Shown here: positions 1 to 8,710 of the stretch, one piece after another | Layout of the letters: every line of letters starts with the position of its first letter | Numbering within the stretch: the first letter of the stretch is position 1 | Assembly (NCBI GenBank): GCA_945871425.1 | Contig: CAMBVS010000019.1 | Coordinates: 1-60,841 of the forward strand | Direction: 5' to 3' | DNA from: Rhizobium sp. Q54 | Lineage (GTDB): Bacteria; Pseudomonadota; Alphaproteobacteria; SHVZ01 | DNA length: 60,841 bases | Program-made: the position numbers and the translations under genes | The notes under the pieces: model-generated | Told to the model about the DNA's origin: nothing | The model's input: the letters and a program-made list of their open reading frames with translations, nothing else | Databases searched by the model: none

Positions 1-34
1 GGACAACTCGGTGTCCAAAAAATCCGGGGGCAGC

Positions 35-439
35 TCACTCGCCCTTGAAAGCGACCGGGAGAAGCAACCGGCCGCCTCGCCGCAGCGGTTCGCCCCGGAT
101 GATCATCGGCGCTATGAACCATGCCGGCGCCCCTTCGTCGATGCAGTGCCGGAGCAACGGCAGGCGCTATGCGTGGGCGGGCGCCGGGATCATCTCGCGC
201 ATCGACTCGCCGACGACGTTCCTGCCGTACCAACCGCGGATGATCGAGCCGATGAGCCGGCAGCGGAACTCATCCGGCGCCACCTGCTCCATCAGCATCA
301 GGTTGGGAAGCGCCGCCGGCGGCAGGCAGAGCGGGCAGAGCTCGTCCTTTCGCGGCACCTTGCCGCCGAGGCGCAGCATGCACCAGCTGTCGAACGTCTG
401 TTTCGCGAGCCCCGGTGAGAGCGCGTCGCGGAAGGACAT
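35..439 (-). pseudogene. PAS-fold (PAS_5-like) protein with internal amber stop
   Basis: The ATG at 439 shares its A with the valS stop (TAATG), so the gene is the distal cistron of valS. The first 90 codons have the layout of the alphaproteobacterial PAS_5 family: a 'W..LR.GG.VP..DE' start, an LP..L..E core and an 'FRCRLIGS.I..WYGR' strand. A TAG then lies at 167-169. The same frame continues for 43 further sense codons (RLPLLRHCIDEGAPAW... MIIRGEPL) to a TGA at 35-37. That tail reads as the expected end of a PAS fold, so the TAG interrupts one gene rather than ending it. A CAG-to-TAG change is the simplest origin. It could also be a sequence error or a truncated but functional protein. The family's ligand and role are unknown to me. 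Confidence 0.7.
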
Positions 440-3081
440 TACGCGGCCTTGATGCGATCCAGCGCCTGGCGGAGCCGAGTCAGCGCCTGGTCGGTCTCGG
501 TCCGGCGTTCGCGCTGCTCGTCGACCACCTCCGGCGGTGCCTTGGCGACGAAGCCGGCATTGCCGAGCTTGGCGTCGATCTTGCCGATCTCGCCGGCCAG
601 CTTGTCGATCTCCTTCGACAGCCTCTGGCGCTCGGCGGCGAGGTCGATGACGCCGGCCAGAGGCAGCGCGAAGGTGGCCTCGTCGACCACGACCTGGGCT
701 GCGGTCTTCTCGACCTCGGCCACCCCCGACGGGCCTTCGACCCGCGCAAGACGGCGGACGAGATCGCCGTATGAGGAGAGCCGGCGTGTCGTCTCCGGGC
801 CTGAATCCCGCACCTGCAGCTTGAGCACGGTGGCCGGCGGCACGTTCATCTCCGAGCGCACCGAGCGGATCTCCGTGACCAGCTTGATCACCCACGCCAT
901 CTCCGCCTGGGCCTTGCGGTCGATCCACGCGTCGCGCGCCTCGGGCCATGACCCGGTGATCAGCCGGCCGCCGATGCCGGACTGCTCGTGAATCTCCTCG
1001 GTCAGGAACGGCATGATCGGATGCAGCAGGTGCATCAGCGTGTCGAGCGCCCAGGCGGTCATCGCCTTGGTCTCCGCCGCCGCAGCCGCATCATCGCCGG
1101 TCAGCACCGGCTTCGCGAACTCGACATACCAGTCGCAGAAGGTGCCCCAGAGCCCGTGATAGAGGCCCATCGCCGCCTCGTTGATCCGGTAGTCGTCCAG
1201 GCTCGCGGTCACCTTGGCCGCGAGGTCGGCGAGCTCCGTCATCAGCCAGCGGTTCAGCGTCAGCTTCGTGTCCGCCGGATCGAAACCGGCGACCGGCTTG
1301 CAGCCGTTCATCTCGGCGAAGCGCGCGACGTTCCAGATCTTGGTCGCGAAGTTGCGATAGCTCTCGACCTTGGTCTTGGCGAGCTTGATGTCGCGGCCCT
1401 GGCTGATCGAGGCGGCGATGGTGAAGCGGAGCGCATCGGCGCCATAGGCGTCGACCAGCTCCAGGGGATCGATGACGTTGCCCTTGGTCTTCGACATCTT
1501 CTGGCCCTTCTCGTCGCGGACCAGGCCGTGGATGTAGACGTCGCGGAACGGCACGTCGCCCATGAAGTGGATGCCGAACATCATCATCCGGGCGACCCAG
1601 AAGAAGATGATGTCGAAGCCGGTGACCAGCACATCGCCGGGATAGTAGCGCTTCAGCTCCGGCGTCTCGTTCGGCCATCCGAGCGTCGAGAACGGCCAGA
1701 GGCCCGAGGAGAACCAGGTGTCGAGCACGTCGGTGTCGCGGCGCAGCGTGACCTGGGCGTTGTAATGCGCCTTGGCGGCGTCATGCGCCTGGGCCTCGGT
1801 CAGCTCGACGAAGACCTTGCCGTCGGGTCCGTACCAGGCGGGGATCTGATGACCCCACCAGAGCTGGCGCGAGATGTTCCAGGGCTGGATGTTGCGCATC
1901 CATTCGAAGAACACATTCTCGTATTGCTTCGGCACGAAGCGGGTCCGCCCCTCCTCCACCGCCTTGATCGCCGGCTGCGCCAGGGTGTGAGCGTCGAGAT
2001 ACCACTGGTCGGAGAGCCAGGGCTCGATCGGCACGCCCGAGCGGTCGCCATGGGGAACCATGTGGGTGTTGGGCTCGATCTTCTCGACGACGCCGAGTGC
2101 TTCCAGGTCTGCCACCACCTTCTTCCGCGCGGCGAAGCGCTCAAGGCCGCGATAGGCCTCCGGCACCGCGTCGTTCAGATGGGCGTTCTCGTCCATGATG
2201 TTGACGAGCTCGAGCGAGTGGCGCTTGCCGACTTCGAAGTCGTTGAAGTCGTGCGCCGGCGTCATCTTCACCGCGCCCGAGCCTTTCTCGGGATCGGAGT
2301 ACTCATCCGCGACGATCGGCAGGCGCCGGCCGACCAGCGGCAGGATGGCATGCTTGCCGACCAGATCCTTGTAGCGCGCGTCGTCCGGATGCACGGCGAC
2401 GCCGGTGTCGCCCAGCATCGTCTCCGGCCGCGTCGTCGCGACGACGATGAAGCGCCCTTCCTCGCCCTCGATCGGGTACTTCAGGTACCAGAGGTTCCCC
2501 TTGATCTCCTTCTGCTCGACTTCGAGATCGGAGATCGCGGTCTTGAGCTTGGGATCCCAGTTGACCAGGCGCTTGGCCTTGTAGATCAGCCCCTGCTTGA
2601 ACAGGTCGACGAACACCTTGCGGACGGCGGCGTTGGGGCCGTCGTCCATGGTGAAGACCTCGCGCGCCCAGTCGGCCGAGGCGCCGAGACGGCGAAGCTG
2701 GCCCAGGATGGTGCCGCCGGATTCGGCCTTCCACACCCAGACGCGCTCGAGGAATCTCTCGCGGCCGAGGTCCTGCCGGCTCTTCCCTTCTTTGCCCAGC
2801 TCGCGCTCGACCACCATCTGCGTCGCGATGCCGGCGTGATCGGTGCCTGGCTGCCACAGCGTGTCGCGGCCCTGCATGCGCCGGTAGCGGATCATCACGT
2901 CCTGGACGGTGAAGGTCAGCGCGTGGCCGACATGCAGGCTGCCGGTCACGTTCGGCGGCGGCATGATGATCGTGTAGGGCTTCGCGTTCGAGCCGGGATC
3001 GGCGCCGAAGGCGCCATCAACCTCCCAGGCGGCGTAATGCTTGGCCTCGACCTGGTCCGGTCGGTAGGTCTTCTCGAGCAT
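439..3081 (-). CDS. valS: Valine--tRNA ligase
   Basis: Cytosolic class I aminoacyl-tRNA synthetase that charges tRNA-Val and edits misactivated threonine. The 880-residue product has the PPPNVTGSLHVGHAL segment with the HIGH-type signature HVGH at residues 50-53, and the KMSKS-type signature KMSKTKGN near residue 525. Between them lies the CP1 editing domain (TTRPETMLGDT). The anticodon-binding domain follows, and the C-terminal arm is a charged coiled coil (DLAAERQRLSKEIDKL), as usual for ValRS. Length is normal for the family. It lies 32 bases downstream of the popZ-like gene, an arrangement common in alphaproteobacteria. Its stop overlaps the start of the PAS-fold gene by one base. Confidence 0.98.
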   Translation of the reverse strand: MLEKTYRPDQVEAKHYAAWEVDGAFGADPGSNAKPYTIIMPPPNVTGSLHVGHALTFTVQDVMIRYRRMQGRDTLWQPGTDHAGIATQMVVERELGKEGKSRQDLGRERFLERVWVWKAESGGTILGQLRRLGASADWAREVFTMDDGPNAAVRKVFVDLFKQGLIYKAKRLVNWDPKLKTAISDLEVEQKEIKGNLWYLKYPIEGEEGRFIVVATTRPETMLGDTGVAVHPDDARYKDLVGKHAILPLVGRRLPIVADEYSDPEKGSGAVKMTPAHDFNDFEVGKRHSLELVNIMDENAHLNDAVPEAYRGLERFAARKKVVADLEALGVVEKIEPNTHMVPHGDRSGVPIEPWLSDQWYLDAHTLAQPAIKAVEEGRTRFVPKQYENVFFEWMRNIQPWNISRQLWWGHQIPAWYGPDGKVFVELTEAQAHDAAKAHYNAQVTLRRDTDVLDTWFSSGLWPFSTLGWPNETPELKRYYPGDVLVTGFDIIFFWVARMMMFGIHFMGDVPFRDVYIHGLVRDEKGQKMSKTKGNVIDPLELVDAYGADALRFTIAASISQGRDIKLAKTKVESYRNFATKIWNVARFAEMNGCKPVAGFDPADTKLTLNRWLMTELADLAAKVTASLDDYRINEAAMGLYHGLWGTFCDWYVEFAKPVLTGDDAAAAAETKAMTAWALDTLMHLLHPIMPFLTEEIHEQSGIGGRLITGSWPEARDAWIDRKAQAEMAWVIKLVTEIRSVRSEMNVPPATVLKLQVRDSGPETTRRLSSYGDLVRRLARVEGPSGVAEVEKTAAQVVVDEATFALPLAGVIDLAAERQRLSKEIDKLAGEIGKIDAKLGNAGFVAKAPPEVVDEQRERRTETDQALTRLRQALDRIKAA

Positions 3082-3113
3082 GCAGCGGGTCTACGGCTAG
3101 AGTTCGGAGGGGA

Positions 3114-3734
3114 TCAACGGCGCGGCTGGGTGGCGCGGTGGACCATGCGCTCGATCTCTTCCTGCACAAGGCGTTCGACCATCGACGGCAGGTGGGTATC
3201 GAGCCAGTCCTTCAGCATCGGACGCATGACCTCGACGGTCATCTGCTCCAGCGTCTTGTAGCCGGCGCCGATCGGCGTCTCGGGCCCGCTCAGGCGATCG
3301 TGCAGCTCGGAGAAAATGTCGACGGTGCGCTCGGCCTGGGGTGGCGACACCAGCCCTTCGAACGCCGCGCGCGCCTGAGGCGACGGTGGCGGCGGTTCGG
3401 GCATCGCGCGACCGCGCTGCTCTTCGAACAAGGGCGGAGTGCGGTCGTCCTCGGGCGGCGCCAGGTTGACGACCTTGTCGTCGTCCATCGGCTCGGTCAG
3501 CTCGAGGACGTCCTCCGCGATCGGCTCGGGGGCAGCCATCGCCGCGGGCTGGGGGGCTGCGGCCGGCGGCGGGGGTGGAGGGGGCGGCGGAGGAGCGGCG
3601 GCGGCGGGTGCCGCCGGTGCTGGCGCGGCGGGCGCTGCCGCTTGCTCCTCGGGGGTGCCGTCTTCGGAGATGATGCGTCGGATAGACGCAAGAATCTCCT
3701 CCATTGACGGTTCTTGGGTCTTCGGATCGCTCAT
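3114..3734 (-). CDS. PopZ-like (DUF2497) polar-organizing protein
   Basis: The 206-residue protein begins with the family hallmark EPSMEEILASIRRIISEDG (residues 8-26). A proline- and alanine-rich linker at roughly residues 30-75, including a long proline run, looks disordered. The C-terminal helical part ends in MVERLVQEEIERMVHR. In Caulobacter PopZ, this architecture (short N-terminal helix, acidic/proline linker, C-terminal oligomerisation helices) forms a condensate at the cell pole that anchors ParB and the centromere. The role here is inferred from the family and from position between tolC and valS, where DUF2497 genes usually sit. The linker composition differs from the acidic linker of Caulobacter PopZ, so polar function is not assured. 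Confidence 0.85.
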   Translation of the reverse strand: MSDPKTQEPSMEEILASIRRIISEDGTPEEQAAAPAAPAPAAPAAAAPPPPPPPPPPAAAPQPAAMAAPEPIAEDVLELTEPMDDDKVVNLAPPEDDRTPPLFEEQRGRAMPEPPPPSPQARAAFEGLVSPPQAERTVDIFSELHDRLSGPETPIGAGYKTLEQMTVEVMRPMLKDWLDTHLPSMVERLVQEEIERMVHRATQPRR

Positions 3735-3809
3735 CGGTTCCAGTCGAGAACAGCCGGCGGTGCAGCCTAAATCAAAGGCTTGCCGAACGCTATAGCACTT
3801 TTACCGAAG

Positions 3810-5192
3810 TCACCGAAGGGCGTCGGGCAAGTCCCACCACTTGTTGCGGACGCGCTGATAGTTGGCGTCATAGTCGTAAAGTTGCACCTGCAGCCCGAGA
3901 TCCTTGGCGGTCAGGCGGCCGACGGCCGACAGAACCTGATAGGTCGCGACCATGGCGTCGCGCTTGGCCGAAACCTGCCGGACCTGGGCATCGAGGAGCT
4001 CCTGCTCGGAGTCCAGCACGTCGAGGATCGTCCGCGAGCCGACATTGGCCTCCTGCTGCACGCCCTCGAGCGCGATGGTGGCCGCGCGGATCTCCTGTTC
4101 CAGCGACGAGAGGCTGGCCTTGGCGGTCTCCAGGGACTCATACGAGCTGGTGGCGTCGGAGATCGCCAGCCGGCGCGAGTCCTCGATTTCCACCCGCCGC
4201 TGGGTTGCGGTCTCGCGTGCCTGACGGACGCGGCTGGTGATGCTGCCGGCTTCGTAGAGCGGCATGGTCACCTGCGCCTGGGCGCCATAGGCCCAGGTCT
4301 TCTGGTCGCGGGCGCTGCCGTCGTTGGTGCGCGTGTAGTCGACCACGAGGCTGAGGTCCGGGAGGAGCTCGCCCTGGGTTTCCTTGATGCGGAGCCGTTG
4401 CGCCGCCTCTTCGAACTGCGCTGCGACGATGTTCGGATTGTTGCTGGCGGCGGTCGACGCCGCCTCCTTGGCGCCGTTGGGCAGGTTGAGTTGCAGGGAC
4501 GGCTCGACCAGCGTCTCCGGCGGCTTGCCGACGAAACGCTCATACGAAGCGCGAGAGGCGGCCAGGTTGCCTTCGGCCAGGATGCGGTCGGCGGTCGAAC
4601 GGGAGAGGCGCGATTCCGCCTGGGCGACGTCGGTGCGGGTCACCTCGCCGACCCGGAAGCGGTCGCGGGTAGCCTCGAGCTGGCGGCGAAGCCGCTGCTC
4701 GTTGTTGGCGCGGAGCTCCACGGTGGCCTGGTCGCGCATGACGTTGGCGTAGAAGGTGGCCACGCTGAGGAAGACCGTCTGCTCGGAGGCGATCAGGCGG
4801 GCGCGCTCGGCCTGGATCTGCGCCTCGGCGCGCTGCGTTCCCGCGACCGTGCGCCCGCCCTGATAGAGCGGCTGCGTCAAGGTGACGGCCGCCGAGCCGG
4901 GGGTACGACGCTCATCGACGGTGGTGCGGCCGGCCTGCTCGGTTTCGACGTCGCGCTTGCCGAGGGCGCCGGTGAGCCTGACGGTCGGCCGCCAGCCGGA
5001 GACCGCCTGCGGCACGTTCTCGTCCACGGCCCGGAGCGAGGCGCGGCGCGCATTCAGCGTCGGATTGGTGGTGTAGGCCTGGATGAAGGCCTCTTCCAGC
5101 GTCTCGGCGGAGACCGCGATCGGGCTCGCCGAAGCCAGCAGCGCGGCCCCCAAGGCCGATCGGAAGAACTGAAGACTGATCGGTCTGTACAT
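3810..5192 (-). CDS. tolC: TolC family outer-membrane efflux channel
   Basis: The 460-residue protein has a signal peptide (residues 1 to about 29, ending ...PIAVSA) and begins the mature part with the typical TLEEAF..AY..NP.L segment. Two copies of the OEP repeat follow, each with long helices rich in A, E, Q and R and outer strands such as VTLTQPLYQGGRT and VTMPLYEAGSI. It forms the trimeric outer-membrane and periplasmic tunnel used by type I secretion and tripartite efflux systems. No fusion or inner-membrane partner is in the window, so it is probably a general-purpose channel. It lies downstream of the methyltransferase gene and 75 bases upstream of popZ on the same strand, a conserved alphaproteobacterial order. 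Confidence 0.95.
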   Translation of the reverse strand: MYRPISLQFFRSALGAALLASASPIAVSAETLEEAFIQAYTTNPTLNARRASLRAVDENVPQAVSGWRPTVRLTGALGKRDVETEQAGRTTVDERRTPGSAAVTLTQPLYQGGRTVAGTQRAEAQIQAERARLIASEQTVFLSVATFYANVMRDQATVELRANNEQRLRRQLEATRDRFRVGEVTRTDVAQAESRLSRSTADRILAEGNLAASRASYERFVGKPPETLVEPSLQLNLPNGAKEAASTAASNNPNIVAAQFEEAAQRLRIKETQGELLPDLSLVVDYTRTNDGSARDQKTWAYGAQAQVTMPLYEAGSITSRVRQARETATQRRVEIEDSRRLAISDATSSYESLETAKASLSSLEQEIRAATIALEGVQQEANVGSRTILDVLDSEQELLDAQVRQVSAKRDAMVATYQVLSAVGRLTAKDLGLQVQLYDYDANYQRVRNKWWDLPDALR

Positions 5193-5263
5193 TTTTTTGA
5201 TCCGGTATCGAAGGATGTTCCTATACCACGGCCACGAGCATGGCGTCCTGTGCCGGCCGTCGT

Positions 5264-5917
5264 CTAGAAGACGAATCCCGCTTCCCTGCTGAAGCCCTTG
5301 AGAGGCGAGACGCCGGCATCGAACAGGATGCGCGACGAGGCCAGACCGCGGCGCTTGGTCAGCAGCGTGGCGCGGCCGACCGGGCCGGTGCCGACGACCG
5401 CCGCCAGGCGCCCGCCCTCGCTCAACTGTGCGATCAGCGCCTCGGGAATGTGCTCGACCGCCCCGTTGATGAGGATGACGCCATAAGGCGCGCGCTTGAG
5501 GTGACCTTCGCCCAGCGGGCCGACGACCACCTGCACGTTGTCGATGGCGAGCCGGCCCAGCGTGGCGGCCGCCTGGTCGGCCAGCGCCTTGTCGTCCTCG
5601 AGCGCGACCACCGAGCCGGCGAGCCGGGACAGGACCGCGCTCGAATAGCCGGTGGCGGCGGCGACGTCGAGGACGGCATCTCCGGGAGAGGGGGCTGCGG
5701 CCTGGATCAGGCGGGCCAGCACCAGCGGCTCCATCAGGAACCGCCCGCCGCCGATCGGCAGGTCCTCATCCACATAGGCGATACCGCTGATCGAGGCCGG
5801 CACGAACTGCTCGCGCGGGAGCGCCCCCATCGCGTCCAGAAGCGGGGCCGAGGTCACCCGGGTCGGGCGCAGCTGCCCGTCGATCATGTGGCGCCGGGCC
5901 GCGGTGAAGTCGATCAT
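5264..5917 (-). CDS. Protein-L-isoaspartate O-methyltransferase-like protein
   Basis: The 217-residue protein opens with the family signature MIDFTAARRHMIDGQLRP and contains a Rossmann-type SAM-binding glycine region (DAVLDVAAATGYSSAVL, about residues 86-102). This is the PCMT family, which methylates isoaspartyl residues as a first step in their repair. In alphaproteobacteria the tolC-linked member often lacks confirmed PCMT activity, so the substrate is uncertain. The ATG at 5917 is preferred over upstream in-frame starts because the conserved N-terminus begins there; no strong ribosome-binding site is visible. It is divergent from the tRNA-Cys gene and is the first gene of the run toward valS. 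Confidence 0.88.
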   Translation of the reverse strand: MIDFTAARRHMIDGQLRPTRVTSAPLLDAMGALPREQFVPASISGIAYVDEDLPIGGGRFLMEPLVLARLIQAAAPSPGDAVLDVAAATGYSSAVLSRLAGSVVALEDDKALADQAAATLGRLAIDNVQVVVGPLGEGHLKRAPYGVILINGAVEHIPEALIAQLSEGGRLAAVVGTGPVGRATLLTKRRGLASSRILFDAGVSPLKGFSREAGFVF

Positions 5918-6074
5918 GGCGTGGGCATCCGTGGACGCTTTTGCAAAGCAGCAAGAGACGCCGGCAGTTATACCGATGCTCAGGAACCGAGACAACGGCG
6001 GCCGCTTGACCCTCCCTGGGACCGCACCTATTGTCCGCTGCCTTGGCTCGCGCCGGGTTGCGCCGAGCCCTGAG

Positions 6075-6148
6075 GGCCCGGTGGCAGAGTGGCCATGCAG
6101 AGGACTGCAAATCCTCGTACGTCGGTTCGATTCCGGCCCGGGCCTCCA
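6075..6148 (+). tRNA. tRNA-Cys (GCA)
   Basis: Full cloverleaf of 74 bases. The 7-bp acceptor stem is GGCCCGG/CCGGGCC with discriminator T and an encoded CCA. The anticodon stem GAGGA/TCCTC carries loop CTGCAAA (anticodon GCA), and the T arm is GTCGG TTCGATT CCGGC. U73 is the classical cysteine identity base. Confidence 0.98.
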
Positions 6149-6213
6149 GCTTCCCCTGACGGACGAGGAATAGGCCGGCCGCCGCCGCGTTGATCCTGGC
6201 AGGAGGCCCTGCC

Positions 6214-6693
6214 ATGACCCGCTCCTTCTCCCGCACCTTCCTCGTCATCGCCTCGCTGTCGCTTACGACGGCCGCGCCGGCCGCCGACGGCGGCGCCGAC
6301 CCGCGAACCGCCGCGCCGGCGTTAGCCCCCGATCCGATCTATCGCCGGGCCATGGTCGAGGTGAAGGCCGGCCGCTTCGCCGCGGCGATTCCGCTGCTGG
6401 CCGACGTCGTCGCCAAGGACCCGATGAACGCCGACGCCTTCAACAACCTCGGATACAGCCACCGCAAGCTCGGCCAGCGCGATCAGGCGCTGACCTATTA
6501 TGCCGAGGCGCTCAGGCTCGATCCGAAACACCTCGGCGCGCTCGAATACCAGGGCGAGCTGTTCCTGGAGCTCGGCGACCTTCCCCGCGCCGAGGCCAAT
6601 CTCGACCTCCTCGGCAGGCTCTGCGGGCGCTGCGAGAGCTACGAGGATCTCGCCGAGGCGGTCGCCGCCTTCAAGGCCAAGCCCAAGACCTGA
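6214..6693 (+). CDS. Secreted tetratricopeptide-repeat protein
   Basis: The 159-residue product has an N-terminal signal peptide (to about residue 24, ...AAPAADGG), so it should act in the periplasm. About three TPR-type helical hairpins follow: IYRRAMVEVKAGRFAAAIPL, ADAFNNLGYSHRKLGQRDQA and LGALEYQGELFLELGD. A late Cys-x-x-Cys (LCGRCESYEDL) could form a disulphide. The ATG at 6214 is chosen because a perfect AGGAGG lies at 6201-6206. TPR proteins are scaffolds, and no partner is evident: the neighbours are two tRNA genes. Function unknown. Confidence 0.88.
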   Translation: MTRSFSRTFLVIASLSLTTAAPAADGGADPRTAAPALAPDPIYRRAMVEVKAGRFAAAIPLLADVVAKDPMNADAFNNLGYSHRKLGQRDQALTYYAEALRLDPKHLGALEYQGELFLELGDLPRAEANLDLLGRLCGRCESYEDLAEAVAAFKAKPKT

Positions 6694-6763
6694 GCCGCAG
6701 AAAATAGAGTTTTGCGGGTCCCGGCGCCGCTGCTATAAGCCCGCGCGGTCGCTAAGGCCGTGT

Positions 6764-6838
6764 TCCCGGGTAGCTCAGCGGTAGAGCAAGCGGCTGTTAA
6801 CCGCTTGGTCGGGGGTTCGAATCCCTCCCCGGGAGCCA
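6764..6838 (+). tRNA. tRNA-Asn (GTT)
   Basis: Cloverleaf of 75 bases. The acceptor stem is TCCCGGG/CCCGGGA with discriminator G and an encoded CCA. The anticodon stem AGCGG/CCGCT carries loop CTGTTAA (anticodon GTT), and the T loop is TTCGAAT. Confidence 0.98.
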
Positions 6839-6966
6839 GCGACATCAATCCCGAAGCACATGCCTCTGCGACGACTGTCCTTCGCCAGTCGTCCAGCGGC
6901 ATTGCCGCCAGGCAAATCTCCCCTATTCTGGCGCCCTCGTTCGGCTTCCCGGGGGGACGCGTCGAC

Positions 6967-7944
6967 ATGAAGGCGATGGTGATCAAGGCCCAGGGCGGGC
7001 TCGAGAACCTGGTTTATGACGACTGGCCGGATCCCGTTCCCCGGCCGACCGACGTCATCGTCCGGGTCAGGGCCTGCGGCCTCAACCACCTCGACATCTT
7101 CGTGCGCAAGGGCATGCCGGGCCTGCCCGTGCCGATGCCGTTCATCTCCGGCGGCGATATCGCCGGCGAGATCGCCCAGCTCGGATCGGAGGTTCGCGGC
7201 TGGAAGCTGGGCGACCGCGTGCTGGTCCAGCCGATCACCGCCGAGGGCATGATGGGCGAGGAGATTCCGGGCGGCATGGCCGAATATGCCCGCGTGCCCG
7301 AAGAGAACCTCGTGCCCATCCCCGACGGCGTCGGCTTCGAGGCCGCGGCCTCCCTTCCCGTCGCTTACGGCACCGCGCTGCGCATGCTGGTGACGCGCGG
7401 CCGGCTCAAGGCCGGCGAGACGATCCTGATCCTCGGCGCGTCGGGCGGCGTCGGCACCGCCTGCGTGCAGATCGCCAAGATGATCGGCGCCGAGGTGATC
7501 GCGGCCGCCGGCGGCGAGGACAAGCTGCAGAAGCTGCGCGAGCTCGGCGCCGACCACCTCGTCAACTACAAGACCCAGGACTTCAGCAAGGAGGTCTGGC
7601 GCATCTCCGGCAAGCAGGGCGTCGACGTCGTCGTAAACTACACCGGCGGCGACACCTGGGTCCCCTCGCTGAAGACGCTGCGCAAGCACGGCCGCATCCT
7701 CACCTGCGGGGCGACCGCCGGCTACGATCCGAAGGAGGATCTCCGCTACATCTGGGTGCGCGAGCTCGAGGTCCTCGGCTCCAACGGCTGGACCAAGGAG
7801 GGCATCGCCACCCTCCTCGACTACGTCGCCACCGGCCGCATCAAGCCGGTCATCAGCCATGTGCTGCCGCTCTCCCAGGGCCGCGAGGCCGAGTGGCTGC
7901 TGGAGCAGCGGGCGTTCTTCGGCAAGGTGCTGCTGGTCCCGTGA
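6967..7944 (+). CDS. MDR-family zinc-free quinone oxidoreductase-like protein
   Basis: 325-residue medium-chain dehydrogenase/reductase. The N-terminal GroES-like domain has the CGLNHLDIFVRKG segment and GGDIAGEI. The GHE motif and the structural-zinc cysteine cluster of true alcohol dehydrogenases are absent, which points to the quinone oxidoreductase/enoyl reductase branch. The nucleotide-binding Rossmann fold is clear at about residues 150-180 (LILGASGGVGTACVQIAK), with AAAGGEDK following. NADPH-dependent reduction of quinones or alpha,beta-unsaturated carbonyls is the family activity; the substrate here is unknown. The ATG at 6967 starts the conserved MKAMVIKAQGG. The stop overlaps the thioesterase start (GTGA), so the two genes form an operon. 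Confidence 0.9.
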   Translation: MKAMVIKAQGGLENLVYDDWPDPVPRPTDVIVRVRACGLNHLDIFVRKGMPGLPVPMPFISGGDIAGEIAQLGSEVRGWKLGDRVLVQPITAEGMMGEEIPGGMAEYARVPEENLVPIPDGVGFEAAASLPVAYGTALRMLVTRGRLKAGETILILGASGGVGTACVQIAKMIGAEVIAAAGGEDKLQKLRELGADHLVNYKTQDFSKEVWRISGKQGVDVVVNYTGGDTWVPSLKTLRKHGRILTCGATAGYDPKEDLRYIWVRELEVLGSNGWTKEGIATLLDYVATGRIKPVISHVLPLSQGREAEWLLEQRAFFGKVLLVP

Positions 7945-8351
7945 GCGACGTCGTCGCCAAGCTTAGGGCCTCGATCCGGACGCCGCCCTTCCATGCCTGG
8001 CTCGGGGTCGAGCTGGTCGCAGGCGACGCCGAGGCCGGAACGGCAACGGTCCGCCTGCCCTTCAAGCCGGACTTCAAGCGCTCGCCGGGCTCGTCCCAGA
8101 TTCATGGCGGCGTCATCGCCGCGCTCGCCGACATCGCCGGCGACTATGCGCTCGCCGTCAGCCTCGGCGGCGGCGTACCGACCATCGACCTCCGCATCGA
8201 CTATCTCCGTCCGGCCGAAGGCGACCTCCTCGCCTGGGCGCGCACGATCAAGCGCGGGCGCACCATCGGCGTGGTCGACGTCGAGATCAAAGACGCGGCC
8301 GGCCGCCTAATCGCGATCGGCCGCGGCGCCTATTCGACGACGGTCGGCTGA
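7941..8351 (+). CDS. PaaI-type hotdog-fold thioesterase
   Basis: 136-residue single hotdog domain. The signature HGGVIAALADIAGDYAL (about residues 55-71) is the PaaI/YbgC-like helix with catalytic glycine and aspartate positions, followed by TIDLRIDYLRPAEGD and a last strand GRLIAIGRGAY. These enzymes hydrolyse acyl-CoA or aryl-CoA thioesters, usually as tetramers in the cytoplasm. The GTG at 7941 overlaps the oxidoreductase stop (GTGA) and places the conserved residues at normal spacing. Co-expression with an enoyl-reductase-like enzyme suggests acyl-CoA metabolism, but the substrate cannot be read from sequence. Confidence 0.88.
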   Translation: MSDVVAKLRASIRTPPFHAWLGVELVAGDAEAGTATVRLPFKPDFKRSPGSSQIHGGVIAALADIAGDYALAVSLGGGVPTIDLRIDYLRPAEGDLLAWARTIKRGRTIGVVDVEIKDAAGRLIAIGRGAYSTTVG

Positions 8352-8710
8352 ACCTGCATTTCCCGGACGGCTCCGCCAATCGATGCGAATGAATATCGAC
8401 TGTATCGGCAACAACCGGTCCCGTCGGCGTCTGTAGCGGCCATGTTCAAGGGCGACAGCGGCAGCCTCAGCCGGCATCCTCTTACACCGTGATGGAGATT
8501 GCCCAGGCCCCGCCCGACGGCTACCCTGCTCCCAAGAAACCCTAGTCTGCTTGGGGAATTTTCGCCCGAGTTTACATCTGGAGCGCATCCGGCCGACTGC
8601 CTGCGGCCCGCGTGAGTGCAACCAGCCTTGCGAGCGGAGACTTTCGAGCTCTGCCGGGGGCACGAGGCGACCAGCACCGCCGGGCCAAGAGTGAGACGCT
8701 ACCGACAGAC
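8352..8710. other. Intergenic stretch upstream of the histidine kinase
   Basis: No gene, RNA or repeat recognised. Base composition is visibly less GC-rich than in the genes, with short T-rich patches near 8560-8575, so it probably holds the kinase promoter. No clear -35/-10 pair could be assigned. If translation starts at GTG 8612 instead of ATG 8711, the last third of this stretch is coding. Confidence 0.4.

Noticed and set aside
988..3261. Long plus-strand open frame opposite valS
   Set aside because: It is antisense to a certain ValRS gene, has no recognisable domain, and arises from GC-rich codon bias. Similar mirror frames opposite bamA, lpxA, lpxD, rseP, tolC and others were discarded for the same reason.
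6760..6966. Upstream extension of the oxidoreductase gene
   Set aside because: It runs through the tRNA-Asn gene; ATG 6967 matches the family start.
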